From Novosphingobium percolationis (lineage in GTDB: Bacteria > Pseudomonadota > Alphaproteobacteria > Sphingomonadales > Sphingomonadaceae), in assembly GCF_020179425.1 (NCBI RefSeq), contig NZ_JAILYM010000001.1:1-64000 (forward strand): a stretch of 64,000 nt of DNA. Direction: 5' to 3'. Numbering within the stretch: the stretch's first letter is position 1; every line of letters starts with the position of its first letter. Position numbers and translations under genes: made by a program. A model generated the notes under the pieces. It saw only the letters and a list, made by a program, of their open reading frames with translations. It did no database searches and was not told the origin of the DNA. Below are positions 9,145-17,373 of this stretch, piece by piece.

Positions 9145-10152
9145 TCAGCCGATCGACACCGCGATCTTGCCCTGTTGGCGCTTGGCCCCATTTCGCCCGA
9201 GGACTGCGTCGTAGGCTGCGTCCGTTTCCGCCAGCGAGAAGGCGCGCGGGTCAAGCCGGGGCAGCAGTCGCCCGCGCTCGGCAAGATCGGTAATCGTGGC
9301 CAGAATTTCGCCGAAATGTTCGCGGCCCTCATCAGCCAGCAGGGCGTGGAGAGTGAACACGCCCGAGTAGCTCGCTTGCTTGAACGAAAGCGGTGCCAGC
9401 GCGTGCGTGCCCCAGCCGAGGCAGCTTACCACGTGGCCGAACCGCGCCACGGCCTTGAACGAGGCGTCAAGGACGCTACCGCCCAGCGTGTCGTAGACGA
9501 CGTCGAAGCCCCGCCCCGCGGTATGCTCGGCCACATAGCTTTCCACATCGCGCCTGGCGTCAATCGGCACCGCGCCAAGGCTGTGGACATAGGCGAGGTC
9601 ATGGTCGAACGCGGTGGCGAACACCCTGGCGCCATGGGCCAGCGCGATCTGGACGGCTGCATGGCCCACGCCGCCGCCGCCGCCCTGGACAAGTACGGTC
9701 TGGCCCGGCGCGATTCGGGCCCGGTCGATCAAGCCTTCCCATGCCGTGATCACGACCAGCGGCAGGACGGCGGCTTCGCGCATCGAAAGGTTGGCGGGCT
9801 TGTGGGCCAGCAGCCGCGCATCGGCAGCAAGGTATTGCGCATGCGAGCCCGGCAGACCGGCAACGCCGCCGGTAAAGCCGTAGACTTCGTCTCCCGGCGC
9901 AAACGTGCTGACATCCGCGCCCACGCTTTCGACCACGCCTGCAACATCCATCCCGAGCACGGCGGGCAGAGCATGGTGGGCGTGAGGGGCCTGGCCCGCG
10001 CGGATCTTGGTGTCGAGCGGATTGGTCCCGGCGGCCACGACTCGAAGCAGCACTTCCCCGGCGCGTGGCGCGGGACGCGCGATTTCTCGGATGGTGAAAG
10101 GTCCGTCGAGCGTTTCGACGACAGCGGCGAGCATCGAACTTGTGGTGGTCAT
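9145..10152 (-). CDS. Zinc-independent quinone-oxidoreductase-like MDR protein
   Basis: A 335-residue medium-chain dehydrogenase of the quinone oxidoreductase branch. The GroES-like N-terminal domain includes AGTNPLDTKIRAG and LGMDVAGVVESVG. The Rossmann part has VLVQGGGGGVGHAAVQIA. No zinc-ligand cysteines are present, which fits NADPH-dependent quinone or enone reductases. AGAGGAGAATTGCC gives the ATG at 10152 a strong SD. It is divergent from the LysR at 10253 with a palindrome between them and is followed by an SDR. Confidence 0.88.
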   Translation of the reverse strand: MTTTSSMLAAVVETLDGPFTIREIARPAPRAGEVLLRVVAAGTNPLDTKIRAGQAPHAHHALPAVLGMDVAGVVESVGADVSTFAPGDEVYGFTGGVAGLPGSHAQYLAADARLLAHKPANLSMREAAVLPLVVITAWEGLIDRARIAPGQTVLVQGGGGGVGHAAVQIALAHGARVFATAFDHDLAYVHSLGAVPIDARRDVESYVAEHTAGRGFDVVYDTLGGSVLDASFKAVARFGHVVSCLGWGTHALAPLSFKQASYSGVFTLHALLADEGREHFGEILATITDLAERGRLLPRLDPRAFSLAETDAAYDAVLGRNGAKRQQGKIAVSIG

Positions 10153-10210
10153 GGCAATTCTCCTCTGGATGCAAGGAGAATGGTCCGTTCAAAGTTGAAC
10201 GGAAATCCAA

Positions 10211-10229
10211 ATGACTGCATAACAGTCAT
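10211..10229. promoter_or_regulatory. Probable LysR operator between divergent genes
   Basis: A perfect inverted repeat, ATGACTG-N5-CAGTCAT, lies in the 100-base gap between the MDR gene (start 10152) and the LysR gene (start about 10253). It fits the T-N11-A type of interrupted dyad to which LysR proteins bind, close to the LysR start where an autoregulatory site is expected. Confidence 0.65.
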
Positions 10230-10252
10230 GCGATTTTGTATGGACTGTGCTC

Positions 10253-11131
10253 ATGGCAACCCTCTCGCTTGAATGGAGCGACCTTCCGGTCTTTCTCGCG
10301 ATTGCAAGAGAAGGAACGCTTGGCCGTGCGGCGCGCAGCCTGGGACAATCGCAGCCGACGATGGGACGCAGGCTACGCGCGCTGGAGGACGCCATGGGGC
10401 TGACGCTATTCCAGCGCACAGCGGACGGCTTCGTTCTTACCGACGAGGGCGCAGTTATGCTTCGCCATGCTGAACGGATGGAAGCAGAGGCGCAGGCGCT
10501 GTCGCGCGAACTGGCGGGCAGCAGCGGCGGCCTCGAGGGCATGCTGCGGCTGACTTGTTCGGACTGGTTCGGCCGCATCGTGCTCGCTCCGGTGCTGGCC
10601 GAGTTCCACCGATTGCATCCCGGCGTCATCGTCGAGACGCTCACCGATCAACGGGTCTACAGTCTCGGTCGGCGCGAAGCCGACCTAGTGTTCCGGATCA
10701 CCGGCTTTGACGAACCGGAAGTGATCGCGCGCAGGCTGATGACCGTGCCATATGCCGTGTACGGACAGATCGGCCGATGGTGCCCGCGCCCGGGCGATGG
10801 CGAGGCCTATCCCGTTGTCGTGATGGACACCGCCTTCGGCACCATGCCCGATGTGGGCTGGCTGTTGCAGACGCTTCCGGGAGCAAGGATCGTCGCCCGC
10901 AGCAACAGCCGGGAAATTCAGGCGGAGCTTTGCGGCTTGGGCACCGGCCTGGCGGTTCTGCCAAAACCTCTGGGGAATGCCACGCCCGGCATCGAACTGC
11001 TTGACCTCGGCGATGCTCCACCTGCGCGCGACACATGGTTGGGATATCACAGAGACCTGAAGCGCCTGCCGCGATTGCGCGCGCTGGTCGAACTCATGAT
11101 CGATCGTCTCGTCACCAAGCGGGCTACTTAG
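10253..11131 (+). CDS. LysR-family transcriptional regulator
   Basis: About 292 residues with an N-terminal helix-turn-helix (LPVFLAIAREGTLGRAARSLGQSQPTMGRRLRALEDAMG, split across residues about 10-45) and a C-terminal effector domain. The start could be the ATG at 10253 or a GTG two codons earlier; neither has a clear SD. It is divergent from the MDR-SDR pair and the dyad at 10211-10229 lies between, so it very likely regulates that pair and itself. Confidence 0.88.
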   Translation: MATLSLEWSDLPVFLAIAREGTLGRAARSLGQSQPTMGRRLRALEDAMGLTLFQRTADGFVLTDEGAVMLRHAERMEAEAQALSRELAGSSGGLEGMLRLTCSDWFGRIVLAPVLAEFHRLHPGVIVETLTDQRVYSLGRREADLVFRITGFDEPEVIARRLMTVPYAVYGQIGRWCPRPGDGEAYPVVVMDTAFGTMPDVGWLLQTLPGARIVARSNSREIQAELCGLGTGLAVLPKPLGNATPGIELLDLGDAPPARDTWLGYHRDLKRLPRLRALVELMIDRLVTKRAT

Positions 11132-11229
11132 ATGGGCTGTGACCCTGCCCCGGATTTTCCGCAGGCCAGAGCGGGCGATCCAGCGCTTCCCGCCAACAAC
11201 GATCTGTGGATGGATATTTCGGCGATCGC

Positions 11230-11985
11230 CTATTCCGCCAGGAATCCGCCGTCGATGACGAGCGGATGGCCGGTCATGTAGCTGGCGCGGTCGGAGGCGA
11301 GGAAAACCACGCCTTCGGCCATTTCTTCCGGCTCGGCGATGCGGTTCATGGGGTGGGCGCGCGCCTTGGTCTTGAGCGATTCTGGATCGTGGCGCTTGCT
11401 CATCATGCCGCCGAAGGTTGCGCCGGGGCACAGCGCGTTCACGCGGATGCCCTGTTCGGCATAGCGCAGCGCCGCCGCGCGGGTGAGGCCCATGACCGCG
11501 TGCTTACTGGCGACGTAGCCGGGCCCGGCAATGCCGGAGAAGGCGGCCGTCGAGGCGGTGTTGATGATGCTGCCCGCACCCTGCGGCACCATGTGGCGCA
11601 GCTGGGCGATCATGCAGATCATCACGCCGCGCACGTTCACGTCCATGGTCTTGTCGAACAGGTCGAGCCGGTCCCAGTGATCGCGCTTGTTCTCGATGTT
11701 GATCCCGGCGTTGTTGAAGGCGACGTCGAGGCGGCCCCAGCGTGCCACCAGAGCGTCGATGGCGGCATCGACTGCGCTCTGGTCGGTGACGTCGACCGCG
11801 ACGGCATAGGCTTCGCCGCCTGCTTGCGCGATCATCGCGGCGGTTTCTTCCGCGCCGTTCAGGTCGGCAGCGAGCACCTTTGCGCCCTCGCGCGAGAAGG
11901 CCCTGGCGGTGGCGCGGCCTATGCCGCTGCCAGCGCCGGTGACGAAGGCGATCTTGCCCGCGAGCATTCCCGAAGGCGTGATCAT
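11230..11985 (-). CDS. SDR oxidoreductase (FabG-like)
   Basis: A 251-residue classical SDR with [30 protein letters not shown] (Y-x3-K) and the C-terminal [13 protein letters not shown]. Aspartate after the second strand (AADLNG) points to NAD(H). Its ATG overlaps the stop of the upstream SDR by four bases (ATGA), so the two are translationally coupled. The operon starts near the ACGG-N4-CCGT box at 12796-12807. Substrate is unknown; oxidation of a secondary alcohol in an aromatic side chain would fit the surroundings. Confidence 0.9.
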   Translation of the reverse strand: MITPSGMLAGKIAFVTGAGSGIGRATARAFSREGAKVLAADLNGAEETAAMIAQAGGEAYAVAVDVTDQSAVDAAIDALVARWGRLDVAFNNAGINIENKRDHWDRLDLFDKTMDVNVRGVMICMIAQLRHMVPQGAGSIINTASTAAFSGIAGPGYVASKHAVMGLTRAAALRYAEQGIRVNALCPGATFGGMMSKRHDPESLKTKARAHPMNRIAEPEEMAEGVVFLASDRASYMTGHPLVIDGGFLAE

Positions 11986-12728
11986 GCCGCCAGCCTCCCG
12001 CCTTCGACTGCGACGGTCTGGCCGGTGACGTAGCTCGCCTGATCGGAGGCTAGGTAGCAGATGAGGTCGGCGGCTTCCTCGGGCTGGCCCAGCCGCTTCA
12101 TTGGCGGGCCTGCGGCAATGTGGTCCTTGCCGCCGACCTTGAGCGCGACGCGATAGAGCATCGGGCTTTCGATCTGGCCGGGCGCGATGCCGTTGACGCG
12201 CACGCCCATGGCTGCGCCCTCGATCGCGCCCACTTTGGTCAGCCCTTCGACGGCGTGCTTGCTGGCGCAGTAGAGGCCGAGGTTGGGGCGCCCGCGAAAG
12301 GCCATGGTGGAAGAGATGTTGACGATGGCGCCGCCGCCGCCCCGCTGCATCGCCAGCATTTCATGCTTCATGCACAGCAGCAGGCCTCGGACGTTGACGT
12401 CGAAGCATTCGGCGTAGGTCTCGGCGGTATGCTCGACCAGCGGCAGCGATGCGCCATCGGTGCCGGCGTTGTTGATCGCGATGTCGAGCCGGCCGAAGCG
12501 GTCCATGGCGAAGGCGACGAGCGCGGCGATCTGGTCGGGCTTGCCGACGTCGCAAGGGGCGAACACGGCCTTGCCGCCATTGGCCTCGATCTGCGCTACC
12601 AGCGCGGCACCGACATCGGCCTTGCGGCCCGAAACGATCACGGTTGCACCGCGCTGCGCCAGCCCCACGGCCGTCGCGCGACCGATGCCCGAGAGTGCGC
12701 CGGTGACCAGCGCGATCTTGCCTTCCAT
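11982..12728 (-). CDS. SDR oxidoreductase (FabG-like)
   Basis: A 248-residue classical [34 protein letters not shown] and [13 protein letters not shown]. The basic residues after the second strand (SGRKA) suggest NADP(H), while its partner at 11230 looks NAD-dependent. I start at the ATG at 12728, five bases after AGGA; a longer upstream reading has no SD. It is the first gene of a two-gene operon. Confidence 0.9.
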   Translation of the reverse strand: MEGKIALVTGALSGIGRATAVGLAQRGATVIVSGRKADVGAALVAQIEANGGKAVFAPCDVGKPDQIAALVAFAMDRFGRLDIAINNAGTDGASLPLVEHTAETYAECFDVNVRGLLLCMKHEMLAMQRGGGGAIVNISSTMAFRGRPNLGLYCASKHAVEGLTKVGAIEGAAMGVRVNGIAPGQIESPMLYRVALKVGGKDHIAAGPPMKRLGQPEEAADLICYLASDQASYVTGQTVAVEGGRLAA

Positions 12729-12795
12729 GGATCCTGCCCTTTCGGTTCCGTCCTTGGAGACGATGGCTAAGGCGGCGGCGAAATATGGGCGATGG

Positions 12796-12807
12796 ACGGG
12801 ATTCCGT
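12796..12807. promoter_or_regulatory. ACGG-N4-CCGT box, promoter of the SDR operon
   Basis: The sequence ACGG GATT CCGT lies between the SDR operon (start 12728) and the rightward gene at 12895. Leftward, a possible -10 TTAGCC begins at 12770, 31.5 bases from the box centre, as in other copies in this window. A one-mismatch copy (ACGG GATT CCCT) is found at 12871-12882, just before the 12895 start. Confidence 0.6.
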
Positions 12808-12894
12808 TGCTTTTCCACGAGGCCATTCGCGCGGAAAAGCGATCATGGCGGGGCCGCGTGCGCCCCCGACACGGGATTCCCTCGGGAGAGAACG

Positions 12895-14016
12895 ATGCTG
12901 ATCAAACACGACGATTATCCGGTCCACCAGACGGCGGAACCGCTGTCCTACATGTTCTCCAGCGAGCGCAACATGTACGCGCGCTACTGGTACAACGGGT
13001 ACGATTTCGACGGTGAGTTCTACATCGGCATCGCCTTTGCCGCCTATCCCAACCGCGAAGTGATGGACGGGGCGGTCTCGATCGTGCGCAAGGACGGCAC
13101 GCAGGACAGCTTCCGCGCCTCGCGCCACCTGACCGGCGATCGCACCGACCTGTTCGCCGGGCCGATGCGGCACGAGATCGTGGAACCGATGAAGACGGTG
13201 CGCGTCACCGTGGAGCCGAACGACACCGGCTTTGCGTGCGACCTGACGTTCCACGCGACCACCGTGGCGCACGAGGAACCCGCCGACCACATGAAGCAGG
13301 GCGTGCGGACGGTGGCGCAGATGAAGCGGTTCAGCCAATTCGGCCGCTGGGAAGGCTGGATCGAGGTGAACGGCAAGCGCACCGAGATCAGCCCGAAGAC
13401 CACCTATGGCACCAAGGACCGTTCGTGGGGCTGGCGCTGGACCGGCGAGACCGAGAAGGGCGTTTCGCGCGACATTCCCAGCCAGTTCTTCTGGCTGTGG
13501 GCGCCGATCCACTGGGAAGACCGCTGCACCCACTGGGGCCAGCACGAATACGAGGATTCCAAGCGCTGGAAGGAATTCGCGCAGGTCTTCAAGACTTTCG
13601 ACATGGGCAGCGACTTCGATACCCTGGATGAAGGACAAGTGTCGGCTGCGATCTGCGGCAATCACCGGCTCGAGTTCGCGCCCGGATCGCGCATGATCAG
13701 CCGCGCCGAGATCGACACAACCTATCCCGACGGCCGCACCGAGACGTTCGTGCTCGAACCGCTGCTGCGCTATCACATGTACGGCACCGGCTATAATCAC
13801 CCCGAATGGGGCCACGGCTTCTACAAGGGCAAGGAAGCCTGGACGCTGGAAAGCTGGAACATCAACGACATCGACATCAACGCGCCGCAGTTCATGCACG
13901 TCCAGCACGTCGTGCGCGCCACCTGCGGTGACAAGGTGGGCGTGGGCGCACTGGAGCAGTACATCGTCGGCCCGCACACGCGCTACGGCATGAAGGGGTT
14001 CCTTGACCCGCTTTGA
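12895..14016 (+). CDS. CrtC/lipocalin-like protein of unknown function (copy 1)
   Basis: A 373-residue protein without a signal peptide, rich in tryptophan, tyrosine and aspartate, predicted as mostly beta structure. I believe it belongs to the CrtC/lipocalin-like group recently split into DUF7064/DUF7065, but no catalytic residues can be named. Regions that repeat in its relative at 16114 include a VMDGA/VMDGW segment near residue 60, a WEGWIEVNGKR / WVEIEGERIEI strand near residue 150, and RSWGWR / HSWGIR about 20 residues later. GGGAGAG precedes the ATG at 12895. It is divergent from the SDR operon and ends in a strong hairpin. A hydratase or binding role is only a guess from fold. Confidence 0.6.
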   Translation: MLIKHDDYPVHQTAEPLSYMFSSERNMYARYWYNGYDFDGEFYIGIAFAAYPNREVMDGAVSIVRKDGTQDSFRASRHLTGDRTDLFAGPMRHEIVEPMKTVRVTVEPNDTGFACDLTFHATTVAHEEPADHMKQGVRTVAQMKRFSQFGRWEGWIEVNGKRTEISPKTTYGTKDRSWGWRWTGETEKGVSRDIPSQFFWLWAPIHWEDRCTHWGQHEYEDSKRWKEFAQVFKTFDMGSDFDTLDEGQVSAAICGNHRLEFAPGSRMISRAEIDTTYPDGRTETFVLEPLLRYHMYGTGYNHPEWGHGFYKGKEAWTLESWNINDIDINAPQFMHVQHVVRATCGDKVGVGALEQYIVGPHTRYGMKGFLDPL

Positions 14017-14057
14017 CTTGCTGATGCTTGATCGAGCGTAACTTCTGGCAAAAGAAG

Positions 14058-14085
14058 GGCCGACCCTCCGCGGGGAGGGTCGGCC
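14058..14085. terminator. Strong hairpin between convergent genes
   Basis: A perfect 12-base stem (GGCCGACCCTCC with GGAGGGTCGGCC) and a GCGG loop lie 42 bases after the stop at 14016 and 42 bases before the convergent gene end at 14127. It can terminate in both directions, though no long T-run follows. Confidence 0.7.
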
Positions 14086-14126
14086 TCGAGTTTGCCCACA
14101 GGGAGGGCTGGACGCTGTAGAGAGCT

Positions 14127-14912
14127 TCAGCGCCCGAAGCGGGACAAATCGGTAAAGCGCACGTTCTGGCGTTCGAGGCCTTCGGTCAGTACATCGATCC
14201 CCCCGGCGCGGATCAGCCATTCGAGGCGATGGTCGCGGAACTGGCGCTTGAAGTCGCCCGCTTCGAGCAGCCCGGAATAGTGCGCCATGCCCGCGACGGA
14301 GGCAGCGGCCTCGCCAATGGTTTCGGCGACGGCGGGGCGCTGGATTACGCGTTCGAGCCAGGCATTGAGCGTCGAGCCCTCGGCGGGCGGGAAGCCGAAG
14401 ATCTGCGACATGGTGACATAGGGCACGGCGGCGAGATCGGCCCAGCCGAAGCTGTCGCCGCTGAGCCAGCCGCCTGCGCCTATCTGCGCTTCGAGCCAGG
14501 ATTGCATCGCGCGGGTTTCCTCGCCGGCCACCGCGCTCAGCGCATCGGCCTTTGCGGCGCCGCGCCCGAAGAAGCGGATCTCGCCAAGGCCCCAGTTGAT
14601 CGCTTCGTAATGCGTGTCGCAGATTTCCTCGATCAGGCGGCAGCGCGCGCGTTCGAGCGGATCGGCAGGGCGCAGGGCGGGCGTGGGATGTGCGTCTTCG
14701 AGATATTCGAGGATCACCGTGGAATCGAACAGCGTGGTGTCGCCCACGACCAGCGCGGGGACTTCCATGCGCGGGTTGTGCGCGGAATAGCCCGTGTCCT
14801 CGCCCGAACCGAGGCCGTCGGGCACCTCGATCGAAAAGGGCAGGCTCTTCTCGCGCAGCATGATGCGCACCTTCTGCGCATAGGGCGAAAGCGGGTGGTC
14901 GTAGAGGATCAT
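14127..14912 (-). CDS. GST-like protein with conserved C-terminal tail (copy 1)
   Basis: A 261-residue GST-like protein. The N-terminal thioredoxin domain shows HPLSPYAQKVRIMLREK, NPRMEVPALVVGD and FDSTVILEYLED. The middle is the helical domain. The last 45 residues, with RDHRLEWLIRAGG and RFTDLSRF, form a tail beyond the usual GST end. The same tail occurs in the protein at 24750-25559, so the two are paralogues with a shared special role. AAGGAAACGGGCCG precedes the ATG. It is the second gene after the epimerase (12-base gap). GST-type beta-etherases and glutathione lyases of lignin catabolism are one possibility, but I see no diagnostic residue. Confidence 0.82.
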   Translation of the reverse strand: MILYDHPLSPYAQKVRIMLREKSLPFSIEVPDGLGSGEDTGYSAHNPRMEVPALVVGDTTLFDSTVILEYLEDAHPTPALRPADPLERARCRLIEEICDTHYEAINWGLGEIRFFGRGAAKADALSAVAGEETRAMQSWLEAQIGAGGWLSGDSFGWADLAAVPYVTMSQIFGFPPAEGSTLNAWLERVIQRPAVAETIGEAAASVAGMAHYSGLLEAGDFKRQFRDHRLEWLIRAGGIDVLTEGLERQNVRFTDLSRFGR

Positions 14913-14924
14913 CGGCCCGTTTCC

Positions 14925-15977
14925 TTACATGTTCTTGAGCGTGTCGAGCTGCGCGCGGAACACGGTGCGAGCCGGACCATCGCTGGCTGCGACCCCGCCG
15001 CGTCGCTCGATCTCGGCGAGCACTTCATCGTCGGCGCTGAAGTCGTACTCGTACTTGTCGCGCCCGCCGTCGCGGAACCAGGCGAAGGAATCGGCGAGGC
15101 CTTCGGCCAGCGAGAACTTCGGTTCCCAGCCGAGGTCGCGGCGGATCTTGTCGATCGAGAAGACCATGCTGCCCCGGCTCGCTTCGAGCCAGTGGACGAT
15201 CGGCGAGCGCATGTGTGCGGGCAGGTCGTCGGGCATGACGATGATCCCGGGTTCAACCCCGACGGCCTCGGCCATCAGGCGCATATAGTTGATGATGCTG
15301 GAGAACTGCTTGCCCGCGACGTTGTAGATCTGGCCGGAGGCCTGAGGCTTGCCCAGCACGGCGACCAGCGCGCGGGCGACGTCGCGGGTGTGGATGAAGT
15401 GGACCATCGCTTCGACCTTGCCTGCGATCAGCAGCGGGCGACCGAGTTCGAGGCGGCGGAACGTGCCCGGCTCGCGCGTGACGGCGGGGCTCATCGGGCC
15501 GCAGGAATGGGTGACGCGCAGGACGGTGTAGGGAAAGCCGTTTTCGGTGCGTTCGCGGGCCAGCCGTTCCTCGCACTGGACCTTGCCCGCAGCATAGGCG
15601 CCATAGAGCGCGGTGGCGGCATCGCGACCCACTTCGCCGCTTTCGTCGATGGGTTGGGCGGCTGCCATTTCATAGACCGCGACCGAGCTGGTGAAGACGA
15701 AGTGCTGCACGCGGCCGCGGAACAGCTCGATCATCGGTTCGAGGTGTTCGGGGGTATAGGCGGTGTTGTCGAATACCGCGTCGAAGTCGTCGCGCAAGGG
15801 GCCGAGCAGCGTTTCGAGCGTACCCGCATCGTGCCGTTGGCCGTGGAGGCGGCGGACGCTGGCGGGAAGGGGGGCTTCGTGGCTGTTGAGGACGGTGACC
15901 TCGTGGCCCTGTTCCACCAGTTCGTGGACGAGCTGCAACCCGATGTAGCGGTTGCCGCCCATCACCAGCACTTTCAT
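14925..15977 (-). CDS. NAD-dependent epimerase/dehydratase (extended SDR)
   Basis: A 350-residue extended SDR. The N-terminus KVLVMGGNRYIGLQLV has the GxxxxIG cofactor motif of the isoflavone-reductase-like and nucleoside-sugar-epimerase groups; a Y-x3-K pair occurs at YGAYAAGK after a serine-rich FTSSVAVYE. The C-terminal region (DLGWEPKFSLAEGLADSFAWF) is the sugar-epimerase-like end. GGGAGCGATGAC gives a good SD for the ATG at 15977. It forms an operon with the GST at 14127 and is divergent from the CrtC-like gene at 16114, with a palindromic box between them. The substrate is open: a nucleotide sugar or an aromatic side-chain ketone. Confidence 0.82.
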   Translation of the reverse strand: MKVLVMGGNRYIGLQLVHELVEQGHEVTVLNSHEAPLPASVRRLHGQRHDAGTLETLLGPLRDDFDAVFDNTAYTPEHLEPMIELFRGRVQHFVFTSSVAVYEMAAAQPIDESGEVGRDAATALYGAYAAGKVQCEERLARERTENGFPYTVLRVTHSCGPMSPAVTREPGTFRRLELGRPLLIAGKVEAMVHFIHTRDVARALVAVLGKPQASGQIYNVAGKQFSSIINYMRLMAEAVGVEPGIIVMPDDLPAHMRSPIVHWLEASRGSMVFSIDKIRRDLGWEPKFSLAEGLADSFAWFRDGGRDKYEYDFSADDEVLAEIERRGGVAASDGPARTVFRAQLDTLKNM

Positions 15978-16043
15978 GTCATCGCTCCCGCACTCGATTG
16001 TCCGTTGTGTGCTTCTGCGCCGGTAAACGGGGCGGGCAAAGGG

Positions 16044-16055
16044 ACGGGATTCCGT
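16044..16055. promoter_or_regulatory. ACGG-N4-CCGT box, promoter of the 16114 gene
   Basis: The sequence ACGG GATT CCGT is identical to the copy at 12796. A possible -10, TAGGCT, begins at 16081, 31.5 bases from the box centre, so the box would sit near -43 of the rightward gene. The leftward epimerase operon starts 67 bases away on the other side; I see no good -10 for it. Confidence 0.6.
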
Positions 16056-16080
16056 CGGTCCTCGTCCCCGCGCGGGTGGC

Positions 16081-16111
16081 TAGGCTGGCTCCACAACAAG
16101 GATGGAGCGGA
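16081..16111 (+). promoter_or_regulatory. Conserved leader shared with the gene at 39365
   Basis: From the TAGGCT at 16081 to three bases before the ATG at 16114, this segment is nearly identical to 39330-39362. They share TAGGCT, GCTCC, ACAACAAGGATGG and AGCGGA, differing by one substitution and two single-base insertions. It should contain the transcription start, the 5' untranslated leader and the GGAG ribosome site. Conservation beyond the ribosome site suggests either recent duplication of the promoter or a functional leader. Confidence 0.6.
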
Positions 16112-16113
16112 TA

Positions 16114-17298
16114 ATGCGGAATATCGGAAGGCATGGGATGGAGGACATCGGCCAGCTGATCGCGCTGGACGAACACCTCAACCACCAGATCGTCGATACG
16201 ATGGCGACGGTGCACACTTCGGAACACAGCTGGACCGAGAAGATCTGGACCGCGCTGGTCAAGAAAGACGGCAGCCTTGCCATCGATTTCGGGCTGGGCC
16301 GCTACCACAACCGCGGCGTGATGGACGGCTGGGCGGCGGTGTCGCGGGGCACGCAACAGTGGACGGTGCGCGCGAGCCGCGAACTGCGCGACGATCCGAT
16401 GCTGACTGAGGTTGGGCCGCTGGCCTATGCGATCGAGACGCCGTTCGAGCAGTTGCGCTTCACGCTGGCCGCCAACAATGAGCAGCCGATTGCCTACGAC
16501 ATCCAGTTCAATTCACTCTATCCGCCGTTCTTTGAAGACCGCCACCGCCAGCGCGAACCCGATGGCTTTCGCGTGGGGTCCGACGTGATCCGCTACCACC
16601 AATTTGGCGCGCCGAGCGGCTGGGTCGAAATCGAGGGCGAGCGCATCGAGATCGTGCCCGAGGAATGGTGCCAGGTGCGCGACCATTCGTGGGGCATCCG
16701 CCTCGACGTGGGCGCGCACAACCCGGACATCAAGCCCACCACCGACTTTGGCGGCGCGAGCTTCGGCAAGGACAGGTTCCTGCTGGTGTGGAGCCCGTTC
16801 CTGCTGACTGGCCCGGATGGCGAGCAGGTGGCGTACCACATCTATCACATGGCGAAGAAGGGGAGGGTCTTCTACTCGTCGGGCTATCGCAACCTGCCCG
16901 ATGGCACGCAGGAGAAGATCAGCCGCGTGCGTCCCGAACTGCGCTATGACGACAAGACGCGGCGGCTGCTGGGGGGCAAGCTGCACTTCGACATGTTGCA
17001 GGGCGAAAGCCGCACGCTCGAGATCGAGGCGCTGGGGCCTTCCGGGGTCCACCTCGGGCCAGGGCTGTACCTCGGCTATGAAGGGCGCAAACACGGGATG
17101 TGGAAGGGGCCGCTCGAGGTCGAGGGTGACTACGTTGCCAATACGCTCGATGTCGAAACGCTGCGCCGCATCCACCAGCTGCGCGACTGCCCGATCCGCG
17201 TGACCGAAGGCGCGATGACCGGCCATGGCATCATGGAAACGATCATCCACGGTGCGGACGAGGAACTGGGGCTGACCGAGGCCGCGTCGATCATGTGA
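16114..17298 (+). CDS. CrtC/lipocalin-like protein of unknown function (copy 2)
   Basis: A 394-residue soluble protein related to the one at 12895 over most of its length: both have the MDG segment near the N-terminus, WVEIEGERIEI followed by DHSWGIR, and tyrosine- and tryptophan-rich strands. I place it in the DUF7064/DUF7065-like, CrtC-like group of unknown function. I chose the ATG at 16114, six bases after GGAG; an in-frame ATG at 16102 has no SD of its own. It is preceded by a palindromic box and the conserved leader and followed by a classical bidirectional terminator. Having two diverged copies under the same type of box suggests they handle related substrates. Confidence 0.6.
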   Translation: MRNIGRHGMEDIGQLIALDEHLNHQIVDTMATVHTSEHSWTEKIWTALVKKDGSLAIDFGLGRYHNRGVMDGWAAVSRGTQQWTVRASRELRDDPMLTEVGPLAYAIETPFEQLRFTLAANNEQPIAYDIQFNSLYPPFFEDRHRQREPDGFRVGSDVIRYHQFGAPSGWVEIEGERIEIVPEEWCQVRDHSWGIRLDVGAHNPDIKPTTDFGGASFGKDRFLLVWSPFLLTGPDGEQVAYHIYHMAKKGRVFYSSGYRNLPDGTQEKISRVRPELRYDDKTRRLLGGKLHFDMLQGESRTLEIEALGPSGVHLGPGLYLGYEGRKHGMWKGPLEVEGDYVANTLDVETLRRIHQLRDCPIRVTEGAMTGHGIMETIIHGADEELGLTEAASIM

Positions 17299-17320
17299 CC
17301 GGCGTTGCAGGCGCAAACGG

Positions 17321-17350
17321 AAAGGGCGGCCTTGCGGGGCCGCCCTTTTT
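17321..17350. terminator. Bidirectional Rho-independent terminator
   Basis: The arms AAAGGGCGGCC (17321-17331) and GGCCGCCCTTT (17338-17348) form an 11-base stem with a 6-base loop, flanked by A and T runs. It lies between the convergent ends of the CrtC-like gene (17298) and the LuxR gene (17374). Confidence 0.88.
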
Positions 17351-17373
17351 CTGTGCCTGCTGTTGCCGTCAGC

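Noticed and set aside
12361-14220. 619-codon frame antisense to the CrtC-like gene
   Set aside because: Overlaps two well-supported genes (SDR and CrtC-like) and has shadow-type composition.
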